The notes beneath the pieces were generated by a model. The model did not search any database and had not been told where the DNA came from. It saw only the letters and a program-made list of their open reading frames with translations. A stretch of 47,437 bases of DNA from Bacteroidales bacterium (GTDB lineage: Bacteria > Bacteroidota > Bacteroidia > Bacteroidales > Prolixibacteraceae), in contig JAITWJ010000009.1 of NCBI GenBank assembly GCA_031285325.1, positions 1-47,437 on the forward strand, given 5' to 3'. Each line of letters starts with the position of its first letter. Positions within the stretch are counted from its first letter, which is position 1. Below are positions 9,282 to 17,738 of this stretch, piece after piece. Position numbers and translations under genes: made by a program.

Positions 9282-10271
9282 TTAACTGTTTAAGATTTTC
9301 CAAATTTTATCTTTTAATAGTTGTATGTTGTATCCGGTAACTGAAGAAAAAAACATGTGAGAAACTTCCTTCAGTTCCTCGCTTATTGCTTTCATCAATT
9401 CATTGTCGAGCATATCTGCTTTGCTAATTGCGAGAAATCGCTGTTTGTCGAGCAATTCAGGGTTGTATTTTTCAAGTTCGTTCAGTAAAATTCTGTATTC
9501 TTTCATATAATCTTTACTATCGGCCGGAACAAGAAACAACAACATTGAATTTCTTTCAATATGCCGTAAAAAACGAATGCCTAATCCTTTCCCAAGGTGG
9601 GCATCCTCAATAATGCCGGGTATGTCGGCCATAACAAACGAGTTATTTTCGCGGTGACCTACTATACCAAGGTTTGGTACCAGCGTTGTAAAATGGTATT
9701 CGGCAATTTTGGGTTTTGCAGCCGAAACTACTGAAAGAAGTGTTGACTTTCCTGAACTTGGAAAACCAACAAGTCCTACATCGGCAAGAACTTTTAATTC
9801 GAGAATCCTCCAGCCTTCCTCGCCTTCCTCTCCGGGTTGTGCAAAACGTGGTGTCTGGTTTGTTGCAGATTTAAAATGGTCATTTCCCAATCCGCCACGA
9901 CCACCTTTCATCAGTACCTGCGATTCGTCGTGTTTAGTGATTTCAAAAATAAACTCACCGGTTTCAGCATCGCGAGCTATTGTACCAAGTGGAACCTCCA
10001 GAATAATGTCTTCGCCATCGGCGCCTGTACTGCGTTGTTTGCCACCCGATTCACCGTGGCCTGCCTTTATATGCCTTTGATATTTAAGGTGAAGTAAAGT
10101 CCACATGTGCTGATTGCCTTTTAAAATAATATGGCCACCTCTCCCGCCGTCGCCGCCGTCAGGGCCTCCCTTTGCCATCGACTTTTCTCTGCGTAAATGA
10201 GCTGAACCAGCTCCACCGTGTCCCGACTCACAATGTATTTTTACATAATCAACAAAATTTGATTCAGCCAT
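9282..10271 (-). CDS. obgE: Obg GTPase (ribosome assembly, stress control)
   Basis: Essential GTPase involved in late 50S ribosomal subunit assembly. The Gly-rich Obg fold occupies about residues 1-158 ([23 protein letters not shown]). The G domain follows with G1 [11 protein letters not shown]3 [16 protein letters not shown], and an atypical G4 that reads ISKADM rather than NKxD. No C-terminal OCT extension is present; 329 aa is the usual length for Bacteroidota. It is first in the obg, PAP2, mutS-like operon. Frequently adenylate kinase sits upstream of obg in Bacteroidales; here the upstream space holds a repeat insertion instead. Confidence 0.95.
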   Translation of the reverse strand: MAESNFVDYVKIHCESGHGGAGSAHLRREKSMAKGGPDGGDGGRGGHIILKGNQHMWTLLHLKYQRHIKAGHGESGGKQRSTGADGEDIILEVPLGTIARDAETGEFIFEITKHDESQVLMKGGRGGLGNDHFKSATNQTPRFAQPGEEGEEGWRILELKVLADVGLVGFPSSGKSTLLSVVSAAKPKIAEYHFTTLVPNLGIVGHRENNSFVMADIPGIIEDAHLGKGLGIRFLRHIERNSMLLFLVPADSKDYMKEYRILLNELEKYNPELLDKQRFLAISKADMLDNELMKAISEELKEVSHMFFSSVTGYNIQLLKDKIWKILNS

Positions 10272-10530
10272 TTTGGTATATCTTCGTAAAATATTTCGTA
10301 ACTTGGTATTGTCTTAAAAATTACACTGTTGCAAACAACAGGCAATCAAAAAAAATAATCATTTACTGTTCCGGTTGTCAGGGCATAAAGATAAATAAAA
10401 ACGGTAAGAAACCGAATTACAAAAATTAAAAACTCATTAACAGCTGTAATACATGGTTATACAATATATATATGGTGGTGAAATTAAGAATTGTCAATTC
10501 CGGATTGAACAGTTTTGGTTGCCTTATTTA
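10272..10530. other. Intergenic stretch upstream of obg
   Basis: AT-rich with no gene. GAATTGTCAATTC at 10488-10500 is a perfect 13-bp palindrome and might be an operator or a small hairpin. No convincing TAnnTTTG box for obg was found. Confidence 0.4.
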
Positions 10531-10712
10531 TTTAGAAACTGTTTTGAATGCAGGGAAACAAACAAATTACAGTTCAGGCATAATTTTTCATTATTTTTCT
10601 TTGAAGTTTAAAATGGTTTTACATACATTTATAGGAAATTTAATTAAACAGGAATAAAGCATGCAAACCTCAGCCGGAAACGATAACAGCGTGAATTATG
10701 AGTTGGCCTCCC

Positions 10713-10794
10713 CGTCACTGCGAGCCGCTTGCGGCAAAGCAGTCCAGAAACAACAACACGCAACACCGGATTGTTTCGCTCTGCTCTCAATGAC
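10713..10794. repeat. Palindromic interspersed element, copy A
   Basis: It starts CGTCACTGCGAG (10713) and ends in the inverted match CTCAATGAC (10786-10794), with GGATTGTTTCGCTCTGCTC on the right arm. It has the look of the widespread CGTCATTGCGAGG...CAATCC inverted repeats found in many bacterial genomes, and it is homologous to copy B at 11025-11117. Together the two copies flank the 41-bp array. Confidence 0.55.
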
Positions 10795-10821
10795 AAAACA
10801 GGCAAACAACACGGGTTACGG

Positions 10822-11026
10822 CTTGCGCAGTTTGCGCAACAGGCAAATGACGAGATTTAACACTTGCGCAACCCGCGCAACGACCGAATCACACGATTTA
10901 ACACTTGCGCAGCCTGCGCAACAACCAAACTACACGATTTACTACTTGCGCAGCCCGCGCAACAACCAAATCGCGAGATTTACGACTTGCGCAGTTTGCG
11001 CAACGGGCAAACGATACGGTTCCGCG
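10822..11026. repeat. Five tandem 41-bp units, each with a GC-rich hairpin core
   Basis: Units start at 10822, 10863, 10904, 10945 and 10986, exactly 41 bases apart. Each begins CTTGCGCA, then three bases, then TGCGCAAC or CGCGCAAC, so TTGCGCA and TGCGCAA form a 6-7-bp stem with a tight loop. The remaining 22 bases are also conserved (CAAA, CACGATTTA), so they are not CRISPR spacers. A period of 41 shifts the frame each unit, arguing against coding. Confidence 0.85.
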
Positions 11027-11117
11027 TCACTGCGAGGAGTTGCGAGGAACGAAGCAAAACAATCCGGAACAGCACGGCAACGCTGGATTGCTTCACCCTG
11101 ACGGGTTCGCAAAGACG
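11025..11117. repeat. Palindromic interspersed element, copy B
   Basis: The left arm CGTCACTGCGAGGAG begins at 11025 and runs through GAAGCAAAACAATCCGG. The right arm is GGATTGCTTCACCC to CGCAAAGACG (11085-11117). The arms are inverted relative to each other. Same family as copy A. Confidence 0.6.
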
Positions 11118-11164
11118 AAACGCAAAAACAACGAGAAAATAACAAACAATAAAAACTAAAAGAG

Positions 11165-11902
11165 ATGAAAATCAACAAAATCCACCTGACCCACCTCCAC
11201 AACGATGAATACTGGCAGTTTATAACACGCCTGAACGACCATATCGAGGCCGCCGGAGCCGCCGCATTGAAGATAGAGGCGCTAAACACGCGCTTTGTAG
11301 AACTCTACGGCCAGTTAGACTCGGCGTACAAGAAGATAACAGCAAGCGTCCTGTCGGCCGAAATCGATGCCGCCGACCACGCCCGAGACGAAACCTTCAG
11401 GGGGATGAAAGACGCCGTGTCTGCGGCCCTGCGCCACTTCAACCCCGAGGCAAGAGAGATGGCGCGGCGCGTGAGCATAGTGCTCGACAGCTACGGCGAC
11501 ATCACCCAGCTTGGCAAAAGCGCCCAAACCGCCGCGCTTACCAACCTTATTGGCGACCTTATCCCCAAACACTCTGCCGACTGTAAGGCTCTGGGCCTCT
11601 CGTCGTGGATAGCCGAACTCGAACGCCTGAACGTAGCCATCGAGCTGCTTATGGAGGCACGTTTCGATGAAACAACCGCCCGCACCAGCCTGCCGATGCG
11701 CGAGGTGCGGCTGGCGATGGACGCGCTCTACGGCGAGATAGTTTTCCGTATAGAGTCGCTGCAGGAAGTGTTCGGCGGCGAACCCGACGCCCCATGGAAA
11801 GCCTTCATCGAGGCAATGAACACCATAATCGACTACACCAACAACATAGTAGCCCAGCGCAAAGGACGCGCAGCAGCCGAGAAAGCGAAAGAAAATGAAT
11901 AA
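11165..11902 (+). CDS. DUF6261-family protein of unknown function
   Basis: A 245-residue soluble, mostly helical protein with no signal peptide, no Cys pair and no membrane segment. I recognise the pattern of the Bacteroidota family DUF6261: an N-terminal HLHNDEYWQF segment, AAD-ARDETFRGM near residues 70-80 and a C-terminal Lys/Ala-rich tail. Function is unknown. Base composition is far more GC-rich than surrounding genes, and it lies between the two inverted terminal sequences of the 10531-12072 insertion, downstream of hairpin repeats. Transfer with that insertion is likely. The ATG at 11165 follows AAACTAAAAGAG. A long minus-strand frame (11315-11923) is its shadow. Confidence 0.8.
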   Translation: MKINKIHLTHLHNDEYWQFITRLNDHIEAAGAAALKIEALNTRFVELYGQLDSAYKKITASVLSAEIDAADHARDETFRGMKDAVSAALRHFNPEAREMARRVSIVLDSYGDITQLGKSAQTAALTNLIGDLIPKHSADCKALGLSSWIAELERLNVAIELLMEARFDETTARTSLPMREVRLAMDALYGEIVFRIESLQEVFGGEPDAPWKAFIEAMNTIIDYTNNIVAQRKGRAAAEKAKENE

Positions 11903-12054
11903 TTGAGAATTGACAATGGACAATTGACAGTTGACAATTATTTACCCCTGAATGGGACTTTGCCACCCAACTGTTCCCTCTTTAGGGGGGCGGGGGGTAA
12001 CTGTCAACCCCGAGGCAGTTTATGGAAGAGTATAAAGAAAAACTTATCCGGAAA
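11903..12054. repeat. Low-complexity and inverted repeats after DUF6261 gene
   Basis: 11904-11941 is made of near-repeats of TTGACAATTGACA. TTACCCC (11942-11948) is inverted at GGGGTAA (11994-12000), around a CCCTC-TTTA-GGGGG hairpin. Such sequences recur between genes in Bacteroidota. No coding sequence is seen up to 12223. Confidence 0.5.
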
Positions 12055-12223
12055 TTCACAACAGTTTCTTAATATTTTCAATATTTGAGTAATTTTATCA
12101 CATTACTTTCAGGATAATTCCATAAACTTGCACTATGTTAGTTAATTATATTTAATGACTTGTGATATTCATACAATTTTGGGTTATATGAAAGGTCTTT
12201 TTTTATAAATGCGTGGTAGGTAA

Positions 12224-13396
12224 ATGAAAAAGATTATAATATTGTTTTTTGTGCTGTCTTTCGGGTTTGTTTCGTGTGTAACCGACGAACTGCTGGTTCC
12301 GCAGGAAACTGAACATACGCTTTTTATGTATATGCCTTGGTCAACAAATCTGACACAGTTTTTTAAACAAAATATTACAGACTTTGAATCAGCATTAAAG
12401 AACAATCCTTCATTAACAAATAACAGATTGATTGTTTTTTTCTCTTCGTCGGCTACTGAAGCCACAATGTTCGAACTTAAATATAAAAATGGAAATATCG
12501 TACGCAATACGCTGAAAAAGTATATAAATCCGGCTTTTACTACCGCTAATGGAATAACTTCTATTATTAACGACGTTAAATATTTTGCTCCTGCAAAATA
12601 TTATTCAATGATTGTGAGCAGTCACGGCATGGGCTGGTTGCCTGTTGACAATGAACGGTCGAGAGCATTAGGCAAGGATTATGAAAAATATCATTGGGAA
12701 TATGATGGTGTTCCTGTGACAAGATTTTTCGGAGGAACGACCCCTGACGTGCAAACTGAAGTTTCGGTACTGGCAACCGGCATTGCCAATGCAGAAATCA
12801 AAATGAATTACATAATGTTTGATGATTGTTACATGTCGTCAATTGAGGTGGCATACGATCTCAAGGAGGTAACCGACTATCTGATTGCATGTCCTACTGA
12901 AATAATGGCTTATGGGTTTCCATATCATATTGTAGGAAAATATTTGATAGAAGGAACCAATTTGCAAAGCATATGTGAAGAATTCTATAACTTTTATTCA
13001 ACATACGAACATCCATACGGAACAATTGCTGTAACGATTACGGCAGAGCTCGATAATCTTGCAGTGTTGATGAAAGAGATAAATCGAAAATTTTTGTTAG
13101 ACACATCATTACTGAACAACATTCAGAGAATGGATGGTTATTCGCCTGTAATTTTTTTTGATATGGGAGATTACGTGTCTAAACTCTGTACAGACACTAC
13201 TCTGTTGAATCGTTTCACCCATCAATTCGACCGTACCGTGCCACCTGATTTGAGTTTACATACCCCAAGTTACTATTCAATGAGCATGGGTACAGTTCCT
13301 GTAAATACATTTTCAGGCGTAACAATATCTGACCCGAGTACTAATAACAAGGCTGGGAAAAAGGCAGAAACGGCATGGTACAAAGCAACACATTGA
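12224..13396 (+). CDS. Clostripain-family (C11) cysteine peptidase, lipoprotein
   Basis: Residues 1-18 form an SPII signal peptide ending FGFVSC, so the mature protein is lipid-anchored at Cys18 or so. The caspase-fold catalytic dyad of peptidase family C11 is visible: His in VSSHGMGW (about residue 132) and Cys in MFDDCYMSS (about 205). Family members cleave after Arg or Lys; the specificity of this one cannot be read from sequence. At 390 aa it is a single-domain protein. It is monocistronic on the plus strand, between the DUF6261 insertion and the convergent FKBP genes. Confidence 0.88.
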   Translation: MKKIIILFFVLSFGFVSCVTDELLVPQETEHTLFMYMPWSTNLTQFFKQNITDFESALKNNPSLTNNRLIVFFSSSATEATMFELKYKNGNIVRNTLKKYINPAFTTANGITSIINDVKYFAPAKYYSMIVSSHGMGWLPVDNERSRALGKDYEKYHWEYDGVPVTRFFGGTTPDVQTEVSVLATGIANAEIKMNYIMFDDCYMSSIEVAYDLKEVTDYLIACPTEIMAYGFPYHIVGKYLIEGTNLQSICEEFYNFYSTYEHPYGTIAVTITAELDNLAVLMKEINRKFLLDTSLLNNIQRMDGYSPVIFFDMGDYVSKLCTDTTLLNRFTHQFDRTVPPDLSLHTPSYYSMSMGTVPVNTFSGVTISDPSTNNKAGKKAETAWYKATH

Positions 13397-13458
13397 TTTC
13401 AACCATCAAACGCACGGCCCTGCACATAAACTTTCCTGATTTAACAGTTGTTGCTTTT

Positions 13459-13950
13459 TTAATTTGAAGTTTGCAGAGGAAATACTTTATAAACTTCTAC
13501 GTCCATCAGTAAGGTTGCGAAAGACGGTATTAATCCTGAACCAACACTCTCATATGCAAGTTCCGAATTAATAATAAGGCTTGCTTTCGCACCCGGTTGC
13601 ATGTAGGTTAGCCCTTCATTAAGACCTAAAATATTTGTTGTACTCCCCACGATTACCTCATATGGTTCATAAACGCCGGTTTCATCAAATACAAAACTGT
13701 CGAGTGCCATAGTTGTATAAAATATTTGAACCCTGTCGCCAAGTTTAATTGTATCACCATAACCCTTTTGTTTTTCAATAAAATATAAACCCGAAGCCTT
13801 GGGTTCAATGTCAGGATAGTTTTTTGTAATATATTCTTTCAATTCTTTGAGTTCTAAATTTCTTGATTTTTTATAAAAATCTTCCTTGCATGAAAAAAAC
13901 ACAGCAACGGCTACTAATAAAAATATTCCTGAAAATATAACCTTTTTCAT
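13459..13950 (-). CDS. FKBP-type peptidyl-prolyl isomerase-like lipoprotein, divergent
   Basis: The N-terminus has an SPII signal (VAVAVFFSC). The rest (about 50-160) follows the FKBP fold: GDTIKLGDRVQIFYTT, GLNEGLTYMQPGAKASLIINSELAYES and a final VEVYKV strand. Several active-site aromatics are replaced, so activity is uncertain; a chaperone-like or structural role is possible. It is the last gene of the nrnA, FKBP, FKBP operon and starts two bases after its FKBP neighbour ends. Confidence 0.82.
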   Translation of the reverse strand: MKKVIFSGIFLLVAVAVFFSCKEDFYKKSRNLELKELKEYITKNYPDIEPKASGLYFIEKQKGYGDTIKLGDRVQIFYTTMALDSFVFDETGVYEPYEVIVGSTTNILGLNEGLTYMQPGAKASLIINSELAYESVGSGLIPSFATLLMDVEVYKVFPLQTSN

Positions 13951-13952
13951 TT

Positions 13953-14456
13953 TTAAAGTTTTTTTGGTTTAATATCCATCATTTCAATTATATAAATCAA
14001 CGTATTGTTTGGAGGAACATTTCCGTTCCATTTATCTCCAAATCCTAATCGGGAAGGAATCATCAACTCAACTTTAGAACCTTTTTTAATCAATTTCAAA
14101 CCATCATTCCAGCCTTCAATTGCATCTGATTCTCCGAGAACAAAACTATATTCTTTTTCGGCAAGTAAATTTGTTGAATAAAACAAAGAACCACCAATTA
14201 AATAACCATCGTATTTTACTGTAAGAGTATCGCCTGTTTCAGGGTATAGGCCATTTCCACTGTTAATAACATAATAATAAACGCCTAAATCGGTGGTATC
14301 AATATTAATACCATCTTTTTCTTTATCATTGATATAATTTGTTAGAAGAATCATTTCTTCCTGATGGGTTTGCCCTTCGTCAACTCCCTTATACAAGCAC
14401 GAAGAAAACGCAACAACCAAAACCAATATAAAAAACAGTAAATATTTCCTTTTCAT
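13953..14456 (-). CDS. FKBP-type peptidyl-prolyl isomerase lipoprotein
   Basis: An SPII signal peptide (VLVVAFSSC, residues 11-20) is followed by an FKBP domain at about 60-167: GDTLTVKYDGYLIGGSLFYST, IEGWNDGLKLIKKGSKVELMIPSRLGFGD and a closing NTLIYIIEMMDI strand. The glycine-rich loop and the GW-DGL motif are better kept than in the neighbour. It is likely periplasmic, on the inner face of the outer membrane, helping fold exported proteins. Similar small FKBP lipoproteins include GldI of gliding Bacteroidota, but no other gliding genes are here. Confidence 0.88.
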   Translation of the reverse strand: MKRKYLLFFILVLVVAFSSCLYKGVDEGQTHQEEMILLTNYINDKEKDGINIDTTDLGVYYYVINSGNGLYPETGDTLTVKYDGYLIGGSLFYSTNLLAEKEYSFVLGESDAIEGWNDGLKLIKKGSKVELMIPSRLGFGDKWNGNVPPNNTLIYIIEMMDIKPKKL

Positions 14457-14466
14457 AATTCCAATT

Positions 14467-15501
14467 TCAAATTTTAGTATTTATTAATTGATGTTTATAG
14501 TGCATTAAAAGGTGCTTAAAATTTCCCAAAGTTTCATCTAAACTTTCGCTCGATTCACCTCCCGCCGCATTTAAATGTCCTCCTCCATTGAAATGATCTT
14601 TTGAGAATTTATTAGAAGGAAATGAACCTTTTGAACGAAACGAAGCTTTAACCAGTCCTTCTTTCTCGATAAATAACGCAGAAAAAACAATATTTTTTAT
14701 TGAAAGCGGATAATTTACAAATCCCTCGTAATCACCTATCTGAAAGTTGTATTTTGCCTGTTCTTCCTTGGTAAGCGATATTACTGCGGTACGTAATTCG
14801 GTTAATATTTCCATTTTTTCATTCAAGCAGTACCCCAGTAATTTCATCCTTTCAACCGAAAAATTGTGGTATATGTTAGAGTGAATTTTATCAGCATTTA
14901 TACCATATCTTAAGAGTTCTGACACTACCCTAAAAACATTTGCCCGCGAAATATTGTGGCTGAACGAACCTGTATCGGTCAGTATTCCGGTATAAAGAGC
15001 CTCGGCAGCATTATAATTAATAGAAGATGCTAAATTGAGTTTATGTACGGTGTCAAAAATTAATTCGGCAGTTGAACAATATGATGGTTCCGAAATTATA
15101 TAATCGCAGAATAATGACGGCTGCAGGTGATGGTCAATTAAAATCTTGGGCTTTGAAAATTCCAGTAACTGTTTTTTGAGCTTGCCTGCCCGTTTTACTT
15201 CATTAAAATCAAGACAAAAAAGCAAATCGGCTTTCTTCATTTTTTCCTCGATATTTTTTTTCTGATTATCATAAATCAAAATTTCAATTTTTGAAGAAAA
15301 CCATTTTAAAAAGTAAGGATAATCATTGGGGAAAATAATACTCACATTGTGTCCGTTATTTTGCAAAATCTCAGCAAGCCCAACTGCCGACCCTACGGCA
15401 TCACCATCAGGGTTTTCGTGGGACATTATAACAATATTGTTGCATTTTTTTGCAATAAACTGCCCAACTGACTTTAAAATTTCGTTCTCAGTACCAATCA
15501 T
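14467..15501 (-). CDS. nrnA: DHH/DHHA1 phosphoesterase, NrnA-like
   Basis: Cytoplasmic Mn-dependent phosphodiesterase that degrades short oligoribonucleotides and, in many homologues, hydrolyses 3'-phosphoadenosine 5'-phosphate. The motifs are SHENPDGDAVGS (residues 29-40), DFNEV, IDHHLQPS (the DHH signature, about 125), GILTDTGSFSH and the C-terminal DHHA1 motif FNGGGHLNAAGG. A length of 344 aa is typical. The operon continues to two FKBP lipoproteins. Its -7 box CAAATGTA (15518-15525, minus strand) lies 16 bases upstream of the start codon, leaving almost no leader. Confidence 0.9.
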   Translation of the reverse strand: MIGTENEILKSVGQFIAKKCNNIVIMSHENPDGDAVGSAVGLAEILQNNGHNVSIIFPNDYPYFLKWFSSKIEILIYDNQKKNIEEKMKKADLLFCLDFNEVKRAGKLKKQLLEFSKPKILIDHHLQPSLFCDYIISEPSYCSTAELIFDTVHKLNLASSINYNAAEALYTGILTDTGSFSHNISRANVFRVVSELLRYGINADKIHSNIYHNFSVERMKLLGYCLNEKMEILTELRTAVISLTKEEQAKYNFQIGDYEGFVNYPLSIKNIVFSALFIEKEGLVKASFRSKGSFPSNKFSKDHFNGGGHLNAAGGESSESLDETLGNFKHLLMHYKHQLINTKI

Positions 15502-15515
15502 TGATAAAATTAAAT

Positions 15516-15542
15516 GCCAAATGTAAGAATTTTACATTTGGC
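15516..15542. promoter_or_regulatory. Perfect palindrome holding divergent -7 boxes for nrnA and ndk
   Basis: GCCAAATGTAA (15516-15526) and TTACATTTGGC (15532-15542) are an exact inverted repeat with a 5-base spacer. Each arm carries an exact TAnnTTTG box: TACATTTG on the minus strand (15518-15525) facing nrnA and TACATTTG on the plus strand (15533-15540) facing ndk. No clear -33 boxes were found. Confidence 0.55.
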
Positions 15543-15606
15543 GTTATGTTTAAATATTTCAATATTTTTATATTATTGTGAAATAATAATAATATATTTT
15601 AAAAAT

Positions 15607-16026
15607 ATGCCAGATAATTTAACTTTTACCATAATTAAACCAACAGCTTTCAAGAACAATCACACGGGTGCTATTTTGAAAATGATAAATGAAGCAGGAT
15701 TTGTGGTTAAGGCAATGAAAATTACAAGATTAATGCCCGGCCAGGCCGGTGCTTTTTATGCTGTACACAAAGATAAGCCTTTTTACCAGTCGCTGGTAAA
15801 TTATATGAGTTCGGGGCCAATTGTTGTTGCAATTCTTGAAAAAGACAATGCCGTAAGTGATTATCGAAAGTTGATTGGGGCAACCGACCCTACAAAAGCC
15901 GACGAAGGAACAATACGCAAATTATTTGCTACAAGCTTAGAGAAAAATGCCGTTCATGGTTCCGACAGCGACGAAAATGCCAATATAGAAAGCGATTTTT
16001 TCTTTTCGAAATTAGAACGCATATAA
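15607..16026 (+). CDS. ndk: Nucleoside diphosphate kinase
   Basis: It transfers the gamma phosphate between nucleoside triphosphates and diphosphates through a phosphohistidine. FTIIKPTAF at the start binds nucleotide, and NAVHGSDS (about residues 116-123) carries the active-site His. The 139-aa length fits. I chose the ATG at 15607 because the protein begins with the family N-terminus (MPDNLTFTIIKP); an upstream GTG/ATG extension in the same frame would run into the promoter palindrome. The C-terminus SDFFFSKLERI is characteristic of Bacteroidota enzymes. Confidence 0.95.
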   Translation: MPDNLTFTIIKPTAFKNNHTGAILKMINEAGFVVKAMKITRLMPGQAGAFYAVHKDKPFYQSLVNYMSSGPIVVAILEKDNAVSDYRKLIGATDPTKADEGTIRKLFATSLEKNAVHGSDSDENANIESDFFFSKLERI

Positions 16027-16103
16027 CATAACCAGCTACCTTACACAGGCAATAGTAAGTGCAGCAAAGTTGGCAGTAGACAATCCGGTTATTTGTAATG
16101 CCT

Positions 16104-17624
16104 TTAAAAAGGGGTATCTGGATTTGAAGAGTACTGCGAATCGAATTTGTTATTTGATGTAATTCCTGCAAAAGAGTCATCTTCAGCATTCATTTTTGAA
16201 CTAAAAGTTTGAGCATTGTAATAACCGTTTTCAAATTTAGTTTCCATGTCGGAAAATTTGGCAAGCTCCTTTTTAAATGAAAGATGAACATCGCCGGTTG
16301 CGCCGTTTCTATGTTTTGAAATAATAATTTCAGCCACGCCACGCAACGAATTTCCTGACTCATCTTCATCAATGCCGTAATATTCAGGGCGATGTATGAA
16401 AATAACTATGTCGGCATCCTGTTCAATAGCTCCCGACTCACGAAGGTCGGAAAGCTGCGGACGTTTGCCTTCACGCGATTCAACCGAACGGTTTAACTGC
16501 GAAAGCGCTATAATTGGCAAATCGAGTTCTTTGGCAATTGCCTTAAGCGAACGCGAAATGGTACTCACTTCCTGTTCGCGACTACCACGCCTGTCGGTAC
16601 CCGCAGTCATTAACTGAAGGTAATCGACTATTATTGCCTGAATGTCGTATTGCATTTTTAACCGGCGACATTTTGCCCTGAATTCGAAAATAGATAAAGC
16701 CGGAGTATCATCGATGAAAATAGGTGCTTTATCGAGGTTTGTAATTTTACGGTTAAGGTGTTCCCACTCCCAATCTTCTAAATAACCTGTACGTAATTTT
16801 TGTGCATTTATTTCAATTTCTGAAGCTATTAAACGTGTAACCAATTGCAACGAAGACATTTCAAGTGAAAAAACAGCTACCGGACGGCTATGATCAACGG
16901 CCATGTTACGGGCCATGGAAAGAACGAACGCAGTTTTTCCCATTGATGGACGTGCTGCAACAATTATCAAGTCTGTTTTTTGCCAACCGCTGGTAATACG
17001 GTCTAACCCTGTAAAACCGGAAGGAACACCGCTCAGTCCGTCCTTTTGGTTTCTTGCCTTTTCTATTTGCAGAATCGCTTCGTTCAAAACCGGTTTTATT
17101 GGTACGATTTCTTTTTTAATATTTCCTTCAGCTACCTGAAAAAGTGACGATTCAGAGAAATCAATCAGGTCGTCAATATCAATAGTATCGTCATACGACT
17201 TAGCCTGAATTTCAGAGGAAACGCGAATCAATTCCCGTTGAATAAATTTTTGTGCAATAATACGTGCATGAAATTCGATATGCGCTGCCGAAGCAACACG
17301 ACGGGTCAATTGGGTTATATAAACCGGCCCGCCAACTTCATCGAGCTGGCTTCGGTCTTTTAATTCTCTTGTAACCATCAAAAGGTCAACCGGTTTTTCT
17401 TTCCCCGATAAATTTTTTATAGCTTCATATATTTTCTGGTGTTCTTCTTTATAAAAACTTGAAGTGTCTATAATGTCGGCAACTGTTACATATGCATCTC
17501 TTTCAAGCATTAATGCACCTAAAACCGCTTCTTCAACTTCAATTGCCTGTGGCGGTAGTTTTCCATACTGTGCATTAATTTGTTCTATTGTCAGTTGATT
17601 GTTGTTTTGTTTTCGTTCGGCCAT
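16104..17624 (-). CDS. dnaB: Replicative DNA helicase DnaB
   Basis: Hexameric 5'-3' helicase at the replication fork. The N-terminal helical domain (about 20-120, PPQAIEVEEAVLGALML) is followed by the RecA-like ATPase domain (about 185-460) with Walker A ARPSMGKTAF, Walker B IIVDYLQLM, EIEINAQKLRTGYLEDWEW, ALSQLNRSVESREGKRPQLSDL and SGAIEQDADIVIFIHRPEYY. No intein interrupts it. The protein is 506 aa and ends in a low-complexity tail. It is convergent with ndk; a possible -7 box (TAAATTTG, minus) is at 17662-17669. Confidence 0.96.
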   Translation of the reverse strand: MAERKQNNNQLTIEQINAQYGKLPPQAIEVEEAVLGALMLERDAYVTVADIIDTSSFYKEEHQKIYEAIKNLSGKEKPVDLLMVTRELKDRSQLDEVGGPVYITQLTRRVASAAHIEFHARIIAQKFIQRELIRVSSEIQAKSYDDTIDIDDLIDFSESSLFQVAEGNIKKEIVPIKPVLNEAILQIEKARNQKDGLSGVPSGFTGLDRITSGWQKTDLIIVAARPSMGKTAFVLSMARNMAVDHSRPVAVFSLEMSSLQLVTRLIASEIEINAQKLRTGYLEDWEWEHLNRKITNLDKAPIFIDDTPALSIFEFRAKCRRLKMQYDIQAIIVDYLQLMTAGTDRRGSREQEVSTISRSLKAIAKELDLPIIALSQLNRSVESREGKRPQLSDLRESGAIEQDADIVIFIHRPEYYGIDEDESGNSLRGVAEIIISKHRNGATGDVHLSFKKELAKFSDMETKFENGYYNAQTFSSKMNAEDDSFAGITSNNKFDSQYSSNPDTPF

Positions 17625-17738
17625 AATCGTGTTTAAGTTTTCAACTCCTGTGTTTAATCTTCAAATTTAAAAAATCAAAAAGAAGAAATAATGTATATCT
17701 TATTACTCTTATCAACTATCGGTATTCACAATTGTTAA

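Larger units (their letters stand above)
10531..12072. mobile_element. GC-rich insertion bounded by inverted repeats, carrying repeats and a DUF6261 gene
   Basis: TTTAGAAACTGTTTTGAA (10531-10548) and TTCACAACAGTTTCTTAA (12055-12072) are inverted copies that match at 16 of 18 positions. Between them the DNA is much more GC-rich than the neighbours (37 of 60 bases at 11641-11700) and holds two palindromic elements, five 41-bp hairpin repeats and the DUF6261 gene. The right terminal sequence continues inwards with homology to both ends of the 20698-21040 element. No transposase is present, so if mobile it is non-autonomous. Target duplications could not be identified. Confidence 0.5.

Noticed and set aside
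10822-11026. CRISPR array
   Set aside because: The whole 41-bp unit is repeated; the parts between hairpin cores are similar to each other, not unique spacers, and no cas genes are present.
10661-11159. Overlapping plus-strand frames across the 41-bp array
   Set aside because: The repeat period shifts the frame, three frames are equally open, and the products are low-complexity with no family resemblance.
11315-11923. 202-aa minus-strand frame
   Set aside because: It is the antisense of the GC-rich DUF6261 gene, whose family pattern is clear on the plus strand.
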